A stretch of DNA of 64,000 nucleotides from Tsuneonella mangrovi (GCF_002269345.1 NZ_CP022889.1:1302001-1366000); one strand, 5' to 3'; counted from the stretch's first letter, positions 27,143 to 33,501 are shown. Notes: a model not told the origin generated them from the letters alone. Numbers and translations are program-made.

Positions 27143-27159
27143 GGTACTCTATGAGTACC
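27143..27159. promoter_or_regulatory. Perfect palindrome GGTACTC-TAT-GAGTACC
   Basis: A 7-3-7 perfect inverted repeat in the noncoding region ahead of the small-gene operon. Size and symmetry fit an operator for a dimeric repressor. No repressor gene is identified within the element. Confidence 0.5.
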
Positions 27160-27557
27160 TGTAGTTGCATTTGTGGCTTCACCCACTCCTCACCAACACT
27201 CCCACCTAATCCAGTACCCGTTGGTCCACTCTAAGTGGGGGCTGGGGAAGTGTGTCTCTGTCTCCGCACCATGTCGCCACCGACGGTGCCCTTCTAGTTC
27301 CCCAGTTTCGTCGCGCTCCCCTTCCCGGGTCTGAGCGCACGATGGGCTCTGCCCCCTAAGGCTGCTTTCGGGCCACGGGTTGAGGGGCAGAGCCCAGAAC
27401 TTCTCCAGCCTGTCGAGGCTGTTTCACCCGAACCGACGCAATCCCAACCTCATGACCCCGGCGGTGCACCCTCAGTGCCCTGTCGGCCCATCCCAGCGCC
27501 GTGGCTGGGTCTCTTAAACTCGCTGGCTCCACGGTCCCAGCATCCGAAAGGTCCACT

Positions 27558-28346
27558 ATGGACAACTCAACCGACCCGTCCCGTCTGGTCGCTGACACCA
27601 CCGGCTCAGACTTCACACCCGCAATCTACGATATCGCCCCGGAAGACCGGGAGCGCGCAGAGCAGCTCCTGCAGTTCGATCCCCTTGCTGCCCCGAGCCC
27701 CGTCAAGCTCACCGGCGGTGGAGCCTTCAAGGCCCCTGAGCGGTTCTCGCTGTCGATCCTGCCGCCCGACAAGCAGGCCCCCATTGTCGCCGAGCTCGCC
27801 AACGTCCCCGCCGACATGCGGGCCCAGCGCGAACACGAGCTCGTCACCAACGCCCTCAAGCAGAACAGCACCGAGCTCCGCATCAAGGCAGGTCCGGGGG
27901 CAGGCGCCACCGAGCTCGACCGTGCCCAGTTCCAGCTGGCCAAAGACATCCACGAGCTCGAAACCGAAGAGCTCTCGATCCACGCCCAGCTGGCCGAGGT
28001 CTCGAAGTGGGTTCCGGTGTTCAACGAGGTGACCGGTGAGCCCGTCATCGATCCCGCCACCGGCAAGCAGCAGATACTCGCTATTGAGGCCATCCAAGGT
28101 GACCGGCGGGAAGCCATGCAGAACCGCGCCAATGAGCTCGCCTACCGCGTTGAGCTCCTCAAGGGCATCGAGGGTGACCGTCGGATCGAGAAGGCCCTCA
28201 AGGGCACCATCGAGACCGAGAAGCTCCAGAAGCAGCAGATTGCTGACCGCGAGGAAGTGAAGCGGCTGGCAGACGAGCTCGCCCGTGAGAAGCGTCTACG
28301 CGAGCAGGCCGAGGCTCTCGCCAAGCACAAGGGCACTCAGCTGTGA
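27558..28346 (+). CDS. Hypothetical coiled-coil protein of the mobile element
   Basis: 262 residues, not recognised. The first 60 residues look disordered and acidic; the rest is helical and rich in Glu, Lys, Ala and Leu, with a likely coiled coil from about residue 190 (EGDRRIEKALKGTIETEKL, then REEVKRLADELAREKRLREQ). AAAGGT lies about 7 bases before the ATG. It is the first and largest gene of a unit of five overlapping or closely spaced genes, so it may have a structural or scaffold role (speculative). Confidence 0.7.
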   Translation: MDNSTDPSRLVADTTGSDFTPAIYDIAPEDRERAEQLLQFDPLAAPSPVKLTGGGAFKAPERFSLSILPPDKQAPIVAELANVPADMRAQREHELVTNALKQNSTELRIKAGPGAGATELDRAQFQLAKDIHELETEELSIHAQLAEVSKWVPVFNEVTGEPVIDPATGKQQILAIEAIQGDRREAMQNRANELAYRVELLKGIEGDRRIEKALKGTIETEKLQKQQIADREEVKRLADELAREKRLREQAEALAKHKGTQL

Positions 28347-28420
28347 CCGGTGCAGGCATGGCCCTGATCGGGGCCGGTCTGGGTCTCATCTTCCAACACC
28401 TGCGAGGGCCCCATGCGTAG
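28343..28420 (+). CDS. Hydrophobic 25-residue peptide
   Basis: GTG at 28343 overlaps the stop of the preceding gene (GTGA). The peptide is MTGAGMALIGAGLGLIF followed by QHLRGPHA: one short glycine-rich membrane helix with a basic end. Its end overlaps the next gene by 8 bases. Such overlap implies coupled translation, but the peptide is too short to be certain it is real. Confidence 0.4.
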   Translation: MTGAGMALIGAGLGLIFQHLRGPHA

Positions 28421-28583
28421 AAACCCGACCATCTGGCGAAGGGGCAGCAAGCAGGTCCGTCGAACGATACCCAAGCCGCTTCCCAAGTGCCGCGAGGTGA
28501 CCGTCGAGGTCATGGGCGTGGCTCCTGGCATCAAGCGGATCGACATCGTCTCAGAGCCCCAGACGCCCAAGGCGTCCAGCTAA
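28413..28583 (+). CDS. Small basic protein of 56 residues
   Basis: Begins MRRNPTIWRRGSKQVRRTIP and ends IDIVSEPQTPKASS. Ten basic residues in the first 20, then a short beta-rich half (CREVTVEVMGVAPGIKRIDI). Nucleic-acid binding is plausible. It starts inside the hydrophobic peptide gene and ends 20 bases before the next start. Excisionase-like in size only; no helix-turn-helix is evident. Confidence 0.5.
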   Translation: MRRNPTIWRRGSKQVRRTIPKPLPKCREVTVEVMGVAPGIKRIDIVSEPQTPKASS

Positions 28584-28603
28584 CCCCTAGGAGAGCCCCC
28601 GCC

Positions 28604-28759
28604 ATGCAGACATCCGAACCGCTGGATCATGGTGGGGGCATTCCTCCACTCTGGGCTGACATTCACGCCCTTCAACCTTTCACCCCCAATCGAAAGAACA
28701 CACGACCCAATGAACACCACCGCAGCCCGCTTGTCCCTGAGAGAGGCCATCGACGCTAA
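28604..28759 (+). CDS. Small hypothetical protein of 51 residues
   Basis: Starts MQTSEPLDHGGGIPPLWADI and ends SPLVPERGHRR. The support is a very good ribosome site (AGGAG, 9 bases before ATG) and its place in a tightly packed gene row; composition (Pro, His, Arg) is not diagnostic. Its end overlaps the next gene by 50 bases in another frame. Confidence 0.45.
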   Translation: MQTSEPLDHGGGIPPLWADIHALQPFTPNRKNTRPNEHHRSPLVPERGHRR

Positions 28760-28880
28760 GTGTCGCGATTGCATCTTTGACGAGTGCGAGCCCGGACGTT
28801 GGAAGCAGCAAGTTGCAGCCTGCACCTGCACCGACTGTCCGCTCTACACTGTCCGACCCCTGCCGAGACAGCGCGCATAG
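28710..28880 (+). CDS. Cys-rich phage-type small protein (putative zinc binding)
   Basis: 56 residues with cysteines in the arrangement IDAKCRDCIFDECEPG...QVAACTCTDCPLYTVRP. This pattern (A-K-C-x-D-C, then C-x-x-x-x-C-P-L) is found in small proteins of many proteobacterial prophages, which is the main evidence for a phage or satellite origin. The cysteines could bind zinc. It is probably translated by coupling, since it starts inside the preceding gene with no clear ribosome site. Confidence 0.7.
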   Translation: MNTTAARLSLREAIDAKCRDCIFDECEPGRWKQQVAACTCTDCPLYTVRPLPRQRA

Positions 28881-29044
28881 CAGGCCGAATTGATGTCTGA
28901 AGGACACCCTTAGGCTGGCTTTCTGAGATATCGTGGCCGGTCTGGGGGTGTCTCCACCCAATCAAATGAGGACACTCGCAAATGCCAACTCGGAGCTGGT
29001 TTTCTGGCTTGTCCAATGACGAGCCACACGAATTATTGGTCGGA

Positions 29045-29320
29045 TTAGTCTTTGCTGGCCTTATCCAAGTATGTCCCAACTCCGACTAGCACCGCCGGGA
29101 GAATTGCTCCGAGCAGGACACCAACGCCGCCCAACCTCAAGCGCAAGCCATATTCACCTTCGGGAAGCAGCCATCGGGGCGCGTCCCTCTTTCCAAGTTC
29201 GAGAATGAGCAGCGACCCATTGTAGTCATACTGGGTTCCGAGGCGCCAAAAAATAAGGATTAGAACTGCGGCAAGCGCATAGCTGGAGTATACCAGAACC
29301 TTCCTTTGGTCACTGTTCAT
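29045..29320 (-). CDS. Small membrane protein of the mobile element
   Basis: 91 residues with two hydrophobic segments (VLVYSSYALAAVLILIFW and LGGVGVLLGAILPAVLVGV) and a charged loop between. GGGAGG lies about 6 bases before ATG 29320. It is transcribed against the neighbouring genes, as cargo genes often are. No family recognised; a role in phage exclusion is possible but unsupported. Confidence 0.6.
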   Translation of the reverse strand: MNSDQRKVLVYSSYALAAVLILIFWRLGTQYDYNGSLLILELGKRDAPRWLLPEGEYGLRLRLGGVGVLLGAILPAVLVGVGTYLDKASKD

Positions 29321-29614
29321 TTTTGCCTCCCATAATATTGCCCCCGGCACATCAAACGGATTGCTTTAGAAAGTGGATCGCGCGCTAGCGATAGAAGTGC
29401 CGCCAACGGCATCGACTGGCCAGAGCTACTTATGCTTCTCAGCGGCCCGTGTCGTCAATGTCGGCTACCCCCCTTCTTGGATGCCGCCACCCAGACAGAT
29501 TGCAAAGACGGGAATATGAACCAACAATGCGATTGCTGTAGCCAAAGTTTCACTGGGTTAAAGCTTCTGCTAACTTTGCATCTGCTGTTTGCCTCGACTC
29601 AGGGAGGGAAAGAG

Positions 29615-29857
29615 ATGGGGATGATTACCGAGGCTAGTCCTAGATGGAGGAAGGTAGCTGGAGCGAAGTCAGTACCTCGAACATGCCCTCGTTGCAGCAA
29701 TAACGTACGGTTTGATTTGGTGACCGAAACGGCCGGGATAACTATCTTCGGCTTGGGGAGGGCATTAATCCCACTTCGACGATATTGGGCTATTAAGTGC
29801 CCTATATGTATATATTATGAAGTGATTTCTTCTGAGGAAGCAAGGAGCCTCAGGTAA
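29615..29857 (+). CDS. Zinc-ribbon protein A
   Basis: 80 residues with two CxxC pairs: RTCPRCSNNVRFDL and AIKCPICIYYEVI, a zinc-ribbon fold. The chosen ATG has a strong AGGGAGG ribosome site; the frame is open upstream to 29432, adding a further Cys-rich segment (QQCDCCSQ) that may not be translated. The sequence is visibly more AT-rich than the rest of the window. Its stop overlaps the next start (TAATG), so the two are co-translated. Confidence 0.6.
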   Translation: MGMITEASPRWRKVAGAKSVPRTCPRCSNNVRFDLVTETAGITIFGLGRALIPLRRYWAIKCPICIYYEVISSEEARSLR

Positions 29858-30222
29858 TGGTTCTAACCATGCGGATTGGGACAATTGAATTAGGCACAGG
29901 GCGTCTAGTTAATTGTGAACATTGTAATAATAGATCATATGAATCGGTGAAGCTAAAATATTTTCATCAAGATGCCCTTGGCTTCGTTCCGATGAATCGC
30001 AGGATTCAGGAGATACTTGTCGTATGTCCAGTTTGCCACTGGGGTATAAAGGTAGACCGCAATAAGGATTTTGTTTTTATTGATGCAATATTATGGGAAG
30101 GTCGGGAGAGAACGAGGGCTTTCCTTGACACCGTCTCCCCCTATCAGAAGCGTCTAACGATCAAATACTATAGGAAAGTCGGACTAAAGAGATTATTGAA
30201 CTATATGGGGTTTGAAAAGTAG
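29857..30222 (+). CDS. Zinc-ribbon protein B
   Basis: 121 residues (or 117 from ATG 29869). VNCEHCNNRSYESVKLKYF and LVVCPVCHWGIKV give two CxxC pairs in the same order as in its partner; the C-terminal half is basic and helical (YQKRLTIKYYRKVGLKRLLNY). It starts in the stop codon of the preceding gene. AT-rich codons mark a separate origin. Function unknown; a two-gene module carried by the element. Confidence 0.65.
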   Translation: MVLTMRIGTIELGTGRLVNCEHCNNRSYESVKLKYFHQDALGFVPMNRRIQEILVVCPVCHWGIKVDRNKDFVFIDAILWEGRERTRAFLDTVSPYQKRLTIKYYRKVGLKRLLNYMGFEK

Positions 30223-30400
30223 CCGCTCCCTGACGGATGGTCGGTGTTGAATTTGGGCGGTCATATTTGCTGCAAAAATCCGAACCGGGAAGCGAGTGAG
30301 CGAGAAACGGCCATTCCCCCATAGGGCACCCACCTGTAACCACCGGTCCCTAGCGGGACACCCCTCACTCTGAGCAGCTGAGGGATGCCGCGGAGCCGAA

Positions 30401-30754
30401 CTATGGGGCGGGATTGTTGGGCGGGGCAACTCGCGGCACATCTAAGCCCAACTCTAATTGGTAGGTCCTCAGAACCCACAGGTTACCCCAGTAGGGCATT
30501 ACGAGGCCATCGGCGGTAAATGACTCCTGTGACGCCGCTAACCTTGTTGCCAGCTCCTGAGCTTGTTCCGGTGTGCAGTCCTTGTTCCATTCGTTTATCT
30601 GCTCAAGGACATACGCCATTCCTTCAACAGAAGTCATGTCCGTGAGTTCAGGCACCTGAGCTGCGATCAAGTCTTGATTCTCGTTAAGCTCTATACTCTT
30701 CCGATCAAGCGCGGCTCGGGCTCTGTAATTCCTCCACCAAGATTTCAGGCCCAT
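30401..30754 (-). CDS. Hypothetical soluble protein of the mobile element
   Basis: 117 residues, starting MGLKSWWRNYRARAALDRKS. Helical first half with acidic residues, ending in a Pro/Asn-rich tail (VPRVAPPNNPAP). GGAG is about 10 bases before ATG 30754. No domain is recognised. It points toward the zinc-ribbon genes and away from the serine recombinase. Confidence 0.5.
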   Translation of the reverse strand: MGLKSWWRNYRARAALDRKSIELNENQDLIAAQVPELTDMTSVEGMAYVLEQINEWNKDCTPEQAQELATRLAASQESFTADGLVMPYWGNLWVLRTYQLELGLDVPRVAPPNNPAP

Positions 30755-30856
30755 CAATTTCTACTCCGACCCAGTCGATCCATCTGAGAGCAAGATAGCA
30801 GTAGATCGCGCAAAGTGCTCCATCAACAATCGGCTTTACACGTTGTACCAATCCAC

Positions 30857-30870
30857 GTAACGTCCGTTAC
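30857..30870. promoter_or_regulatory. Palindrome GTAACG-TC-CGTTAC
   Basis: A perfect 6-2-6 inverted repeat 26 bases before the serine recombinase ATG, in its promoter region. It could be an operator or a recombination site for the resolvase. Confidence 0.45.
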
Positions 30871-30896
30871 ACAGGTTGGAACAGTGAGGTTCACCG

Positions 30897-31571
30897 ATGA
30901 AAGCCGTTGCCTACTACCGCGTCTCCACCGCCACTCAGGCCCGCTCTGGGCTGGGGCTAGATGCCCAGAGGGCAGCCGTTGCTGACCTATGCGCCTCCCG
31001 AGGCATGGAGATCATTGCTGAGTTCACCGAGGTGGAGAGCGGCAAGCGGAACGACCGGCCTGAGCTCACCGAAGCTCTCCGCCGCGCGAAGCTCACAGGT
31101 GCCACGCTGGTGGTCGCCAAACTCGACCGCCTGTCCCGCTCAGTGGCGTTCCTGTCCACCCTGCAGGACAGCGGAGCCAAGTTCATCGCTGCCGATATGC
31201 CCGAGGCCAACGAGCTCACCGTGCACATCCTCGCAGCCGTGGCCCAAGCGGAACGCAAGGCAATCTCCACGCGCACCAAGGAGGCCCTCAGGGCAGCCAA
31301 GGCGCGGGGCGTGAAGCTTGGCAACCCCAACGGGGCAGCCTCACTCAAGAGGGCTGGCAAGGGTAACGTGGCAGCCATCGAGGCGGTCAAGGATGCCGCC
31401 CAGAGCCGTGCTCAGGAACTCGCTGGTGAGATTGAGGCGGTGAAGGCAGCCGGGGCCCAGAGCCTGCGGGAGATCGCTCAGGGGCTCAACGAGAGGCACA
31501 TCGAGGCACCTAGGGGAGGCAGCTGGTATCCTTCGGGGGTTAAGCGGGTGTTGGAGCGCCTAGGGACCTGA
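30897..31571 (+). CDS. Small serine recombinase (resolvase/invertase family)
   Basis: 224 residues. Catalytic Ser10 in AYYRVSTATQARSGLG, the resolvase domain to about residue 150 (KLDRLSRSVAFLSTLQ, AQAERKAISTRTKEALRAAKARGVKLG) and a C-terminal helix-turn-helix (LREIAQGLNERHIEAPRGGSWYPSGVKRVL). It lacks the long C-terminal zinc domain of large serine integrases, so it is more likely a resolvase or invertase. Ribosome site GAGG before the ATG. A hairpin follows at 31584. Confidence 0.9.
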   Translation: MKAVAYYRVSTATQARSGLGLDAQRAAVADLCASRGMEIIAEFTEVESGKRNDRPELTEALRRAKLTGATLVVAKLDRLSRSVAFLSTLQDSGAKFIAADMPEANELTVHILAAVAQAERKAISTRTKEALRAAKARGVKLGNPNGAASLKRAGKGNVAAIEAVKDAAQSRAQELAGEIEAVKAAGAQSLREIAQGLNERHIEAPRGGSWYPSGVKRVLERLGT

Positions 31572-31583
31572 GCCCTGCACCAC

Positions 31584-31611
31584 CTAGTGTATTGTGCGAG
31601 CAACACACTAG
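31584..31611 (+). terminator. Stem-loop after the serine recombinase gene
   Basis: Perfect arms CTAGTGT / ACACTAG with inner TTG/CAA pairing, 13 bases after the stop; a T-run (six T) begins about 14 bases farther on. Probably a terminator, though the spacing to the T-run is long. Confidence 0.5.
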
Positions 31612-31672
31612 CCTGCCGCCCTGCTTTTTTGCTCCACGACTCGGTGGGCTAAGAACTAATAATACTTCGCAG

Positions 31673-31697
31673 GACTGTTAGATTGATTCAAACAGTC
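31673..31697. repeat. Inverted repeat GACTGTT / AACAGTC
   Basis: Perfect 7-bp arms around an 11-base AT-rich loop, in the noncoding block after the serine recombinase gene. Confidence 0.5.
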
Positions 31698-31810
31698 GGG
31701 GAAAACCGGCCGCCAATAAATTTTTTTCGAATTGAAGAAATACCCTTGCGCGATTCGCCAGCCTAGGGATTCCGCGCCTTACGTCCCGCCGCTGCCGCAA
31801 GGTGATCTTC

Positions 31811-31846
31811 GTGAGCAATAGTTCGATAGGTTAATTATTGCGTCAC
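31811..31846. repeat. Inverted repeat with single-base bulge
   Basis: Arms GTGAGCAATA / TATTGC-G-TCAC: ten base pairs with one extra G on the 3' side and a 15-base loop. It resembles the bulged hairpin at 31887 in design. Confidence 0.5.
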
Positions 31847-31886
31847 CCCCTTGCATGGGAATCCCGGCTAATTCACGTTGGGGACT

Positions 31887-31914
31887 GGCTGGGGATAAGT
31901 TTTGTCCCCTAGCC
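31887..31914. repeat. Inverted repeat with single-base bulge (second)
   Basis: Arms GGCTGGGGA / TCCCC-T-AGCC: nine base pairs with one extra T on the 3' side and a 9-base loop. An outer GGGGAC/GTCCCC pairing (31880 and 31904) offers an alternative fold. Confidence 0.5.
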
Positions 31915-31971
31915 TACCCGGTCCAACTATAAGGGCCGTGGGCGAACTGCGTACCTTCCAACAGTATGCAG

Positions 31972-32045
31972 GGGAACGGTAAGCGGGCGGGCCTTCAACC
32001 ACTCAGCCCCTTCCAAAAGGGCATGATGCATCGCTTACCGTTCCC
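31972..32045. repeat. Long stem-loop with 14-bp perfect arms
   Basis: GGGAACGGTAAGCG at 31972-31985 is the exact reverse complement of 32032-32045. The 46-base loop contains a further near-perfect GCCCCTT / AAAGGGC hairpin. A cruciform or structured transcript upstream of the membrane-protein gene is possible. Confidence 0.65.
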
Positions 32046-32115
32046 GCCCTTCTTGCCTGAGATCGTTGGTTCGATCAATCCTAGGGGCAACTCGGACGGC
32101 TGCGGCAGGTGGCAG

Positions 32116-32496
32116 ATGAAGATCAGAGAAGAATGGGGTTCGTTAGCATCGCTCATAATTGGAGGCCTTGCCTTCGTCGGCGGAGTAGCTCAGCTCACCG
32201 ACCATCACACCAAAGGCAGCGGGATTATAGCTGGGGCTCTTATGGTTGTGGGGGCTCTCATTTATCGATCAGCGAAGAAGCGTCGGTCTCTTGAAGGAAG
32301 GAGCATCGTCAGAATAATCTCGGAGATCATCGGGGCGCTAATTATCCTCGAGCTCGCCTTCGGTCAGAACAATTTGAAAGAGCGGATCGCGAACGATCCA
32401 GTTGTATTCGTAATCGCGATATGGGCGCTCATTGCCTACGGCTACGCGGCCTTCAGATCACTATCGAGTTCAGACAATCAAGGCGCGTCCAGATAG
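32116..32496 (+). CDS. Small four-helix membrane protein near the right end of the element
   Basis: 126 residues from ATG 32116 with about four membrane segments (GSLASLIIGGLAFVGGVAQL, GIIAGALMVVGALIYRS, ISEIIGALIILELAFG, VVFVIAIWALIAYGYAAF). AGGTGG lies just before the ATG; the frame is open to 31966 but that leader overlaps the inverted repeat at 31972-32045. Not recognised. It may be cargo such as an exclusion protein (speculative). Confidence 0.55.
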   Translation: MKIREEWGSLASLIIGGLAFVGGVAQLTDHHTKGSGIIAGALMVVGALIYRSAKKRRSLEGRSIVRIISEIIGALIILELAFGQNNLKERIANDPVVFVIAIWALIAYGYAAFRSLSSSDNQGASR

Positions 32497-32566
32497 CAGA
32501 ACACCGACTGACTGCTTCTGCTTACCTTGGGCGAGTGCGAAAGCCTGAGCGATTCCCTCCCCATCC

Positions 32567-32604
32567 GGACCACAAAAGTGGCCCACAAAGCTGGCCCACA
32601 GAGA
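32567..32604. repeat. Arm-type integrase site, right
   Basis: Same three-unit block as at 25266-25303, in the same orientation, with two changes. It ends 44 bases before the attR core. In the excised circle the two blocks would flank the core, as expected for arm sites of a tyrosine integrase. Confidence 0.75.
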
Positions 32605-32648
32605 TCACTGTGCGCCACCTAAGTATCTTAAATATAATGTTTTTAGAG

Positions 32649-32668
32649 CGCTGGCAGGGGTGACAGGA
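32649..32668. repeat. attR core, right copy of the 20-bp integration repeat
   Basis: Overlaps the last 17 bases of the tRNA-Trp gene, including its CCA end. Integration kept the tRNA whole because the element's end restores the identical sequence. Confidence 0.9.
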
Positions 32669-32727
32669 TTCGAACCCGTGGCCCTCGGTTTTGGAGACCG
32701 ATGCTCTACCAGCTGAGCTACACCCCT
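32652..32727 (-). tRNA. tRNA-Trp (CCA anticodon)
   Basis: 76 bases with an encoded CCA end. On the minus strand: acceptor AGGGGTG, D-arm GCTCAGCTGGTAGAGC, anticodon loop CTCCAAA (anticodon CCA), T-loop TTCGAAT, acceptor CACCCCT, then GCCA. All four arms pair. It is the integration site of the mobile element; the gene stays intact, with transcription running toward the element and, beyond it, secE. Confidence 0.97.
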
Positions 32728-32802
32728 GCAGCGGACCGGCGCTTTAGGTGCAAATGTCCGGCATCGCAAGCGGCGAAACCGATGCTATGGTGTTCCGGCA
32801 CC

Positions 32803-33501
32803 ATGCACGCACCCGCCTCTCCTCTTTTACCCAGCGACCTGTTGCTGCTCGCCTATCGCAACGGGATCTTCCCGATGGCCGACGGGCGCGACGATGCCGA
32901 TGTGTTCTGGGTCGAGCCGAAGAAGCGCGCAATTATTCCGCTCGATGGCCTCAAGGTCTCGCGATCGCTCAGGAAAGTCGTGCGGCAGGCGCGCTTCGAG
33001 GTGACCTGTAACCGGGCCTTCGCGGAGGTGATCGACGCCTGCGCCGCGCCGCGCCCGGGGCATCCGGACACCTGGATCAGCCCGCGCATCGCCGCGAGCT
33101 ATCGTAACCTCCACGCCGAGGGGCACGCACACTCGATCGAATGCTGGCAGGATGGCGAATTGGTCGGCGGACTCTACGGCGTCGGGTTCGGCGGGGTGTT
33201 CTGCGGCGAGAGCATGTTCAGCCGCGCCGACGATGCCTCAAAAGTCGCACTGGTGTGGCTGGTCGGGCTGCTGCGGCGCGCCAAGGCGACCCTGCTCGAT
33301 TGCCAGTTCATGACCGACCACCTGGCCTCGATGGGTGCAATCGAGATTCCGCAGAAGCGCTACTGCGCGTTGCTCGAAGTCGCCGCCGGACTGGATGCAG
33401 CGACGTTGCCCGAGGCCTTCGCTGCGCTCGAAGGCGCGGCGAGATCGACCGGTGCATCGCCCGCCCAAGTCATTTTGCAGTCGTCCACCCACACGTCATA
33501 A
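32803..33501 (+). CDS. aat: Leucyl/phenylalanyl-tRNA--protein transferase
   Basis: 232 residues. Adds Leu or Phe to N-terminal Arg/Lys of proteins for the N-end rule pathway. Signatures: LLLLAYRNGIFPMADG, FWVEPKKRAIIPLDGLKVSRSLRK, DTWISPRIAASYRNLHAEGHAHSIECW, GGLYGVGFGGVFCGESMFSRADDASK and LDCQFMTDHLASMGA. The C-terminus ILQSSTHTS is usual for the family. Start may be 32803 or 32782. Its 3' end overlaps the convergent DUF2155 gene by 142 bases. Confidence 0.96.
   Translation: MHAPASPLLPSDLLLLAYRNGIFPMADGRDDADVFWVEPKKRAIIPLDGLKVSRSLRKVVRQARFEVTCNRAFAEVIDACAAPRPGHPDTWISPRIAASYRNLHAEGHAHSIECWQDGELVGGLYGVGFGGVFCGESMFSRADDASKVALVWLVGLLRRAKATLLDCQFMTDHLASMGAIEIPQKRYCALLEVAAGLDAATLPEAFAALEGAARSTGASPAQVILQSSTHTS

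Larger units (their letters stand above)
26750..27557. other. Noncoding stretch of 0.8 kb with repeats, G-tracts and a palindrome
   Basis: No convincing gene is seen. It holds two imperfect 40-base direct repeats (26751 and 26891), a four-tract G-rich run (27112-27136) and a 7-3-7 palindrome (27143-27159). It lies between the integrase and the small-gene operon and probably carries the control region of the element (inference). Confidence 0.6.
31572..32115. other. Noncoding 0.5-kb block with five inverted repeats
   Basis: No credible gene. It holds inverted repeats at 31584-31611, 31673-31697, 31811-31846, 31887-31914 and 31972-32045. It has an AT-rich tract near 31717-31735. It lies between the serine recombinase and a membrane protein near the right end. 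It could act as an origin, a structured RNA or a recombination region. Confidence 0.6.
25182..32668. mobile_element. Integrated genetic element of about 7.5 kb at tRNA-Trp
   Basis: A 20-bp direct repeat, identical at 25182-25201 and 32649-32668, bounds the element; the right copy is the 3' end of an intact tRNA-Trp gene. The first gene inside the left end is a tyrosine integrase, and 38-bp near-identical repeats lie inside each end. Gene density, strand use, GC content and gene size differ from the flanks. No replication, conjugation, portal or capsid gene is recognised. It could be a mobilisable island, a phage satellite or a decayed prophage. Confidence 0.9.

Noticed and set aside
27356-27616. 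86-residue frame on the minus strand in the element
   Set aside because: No ribosome site, unusual composition, and it overlaps the start of the better supported gene at 27558.
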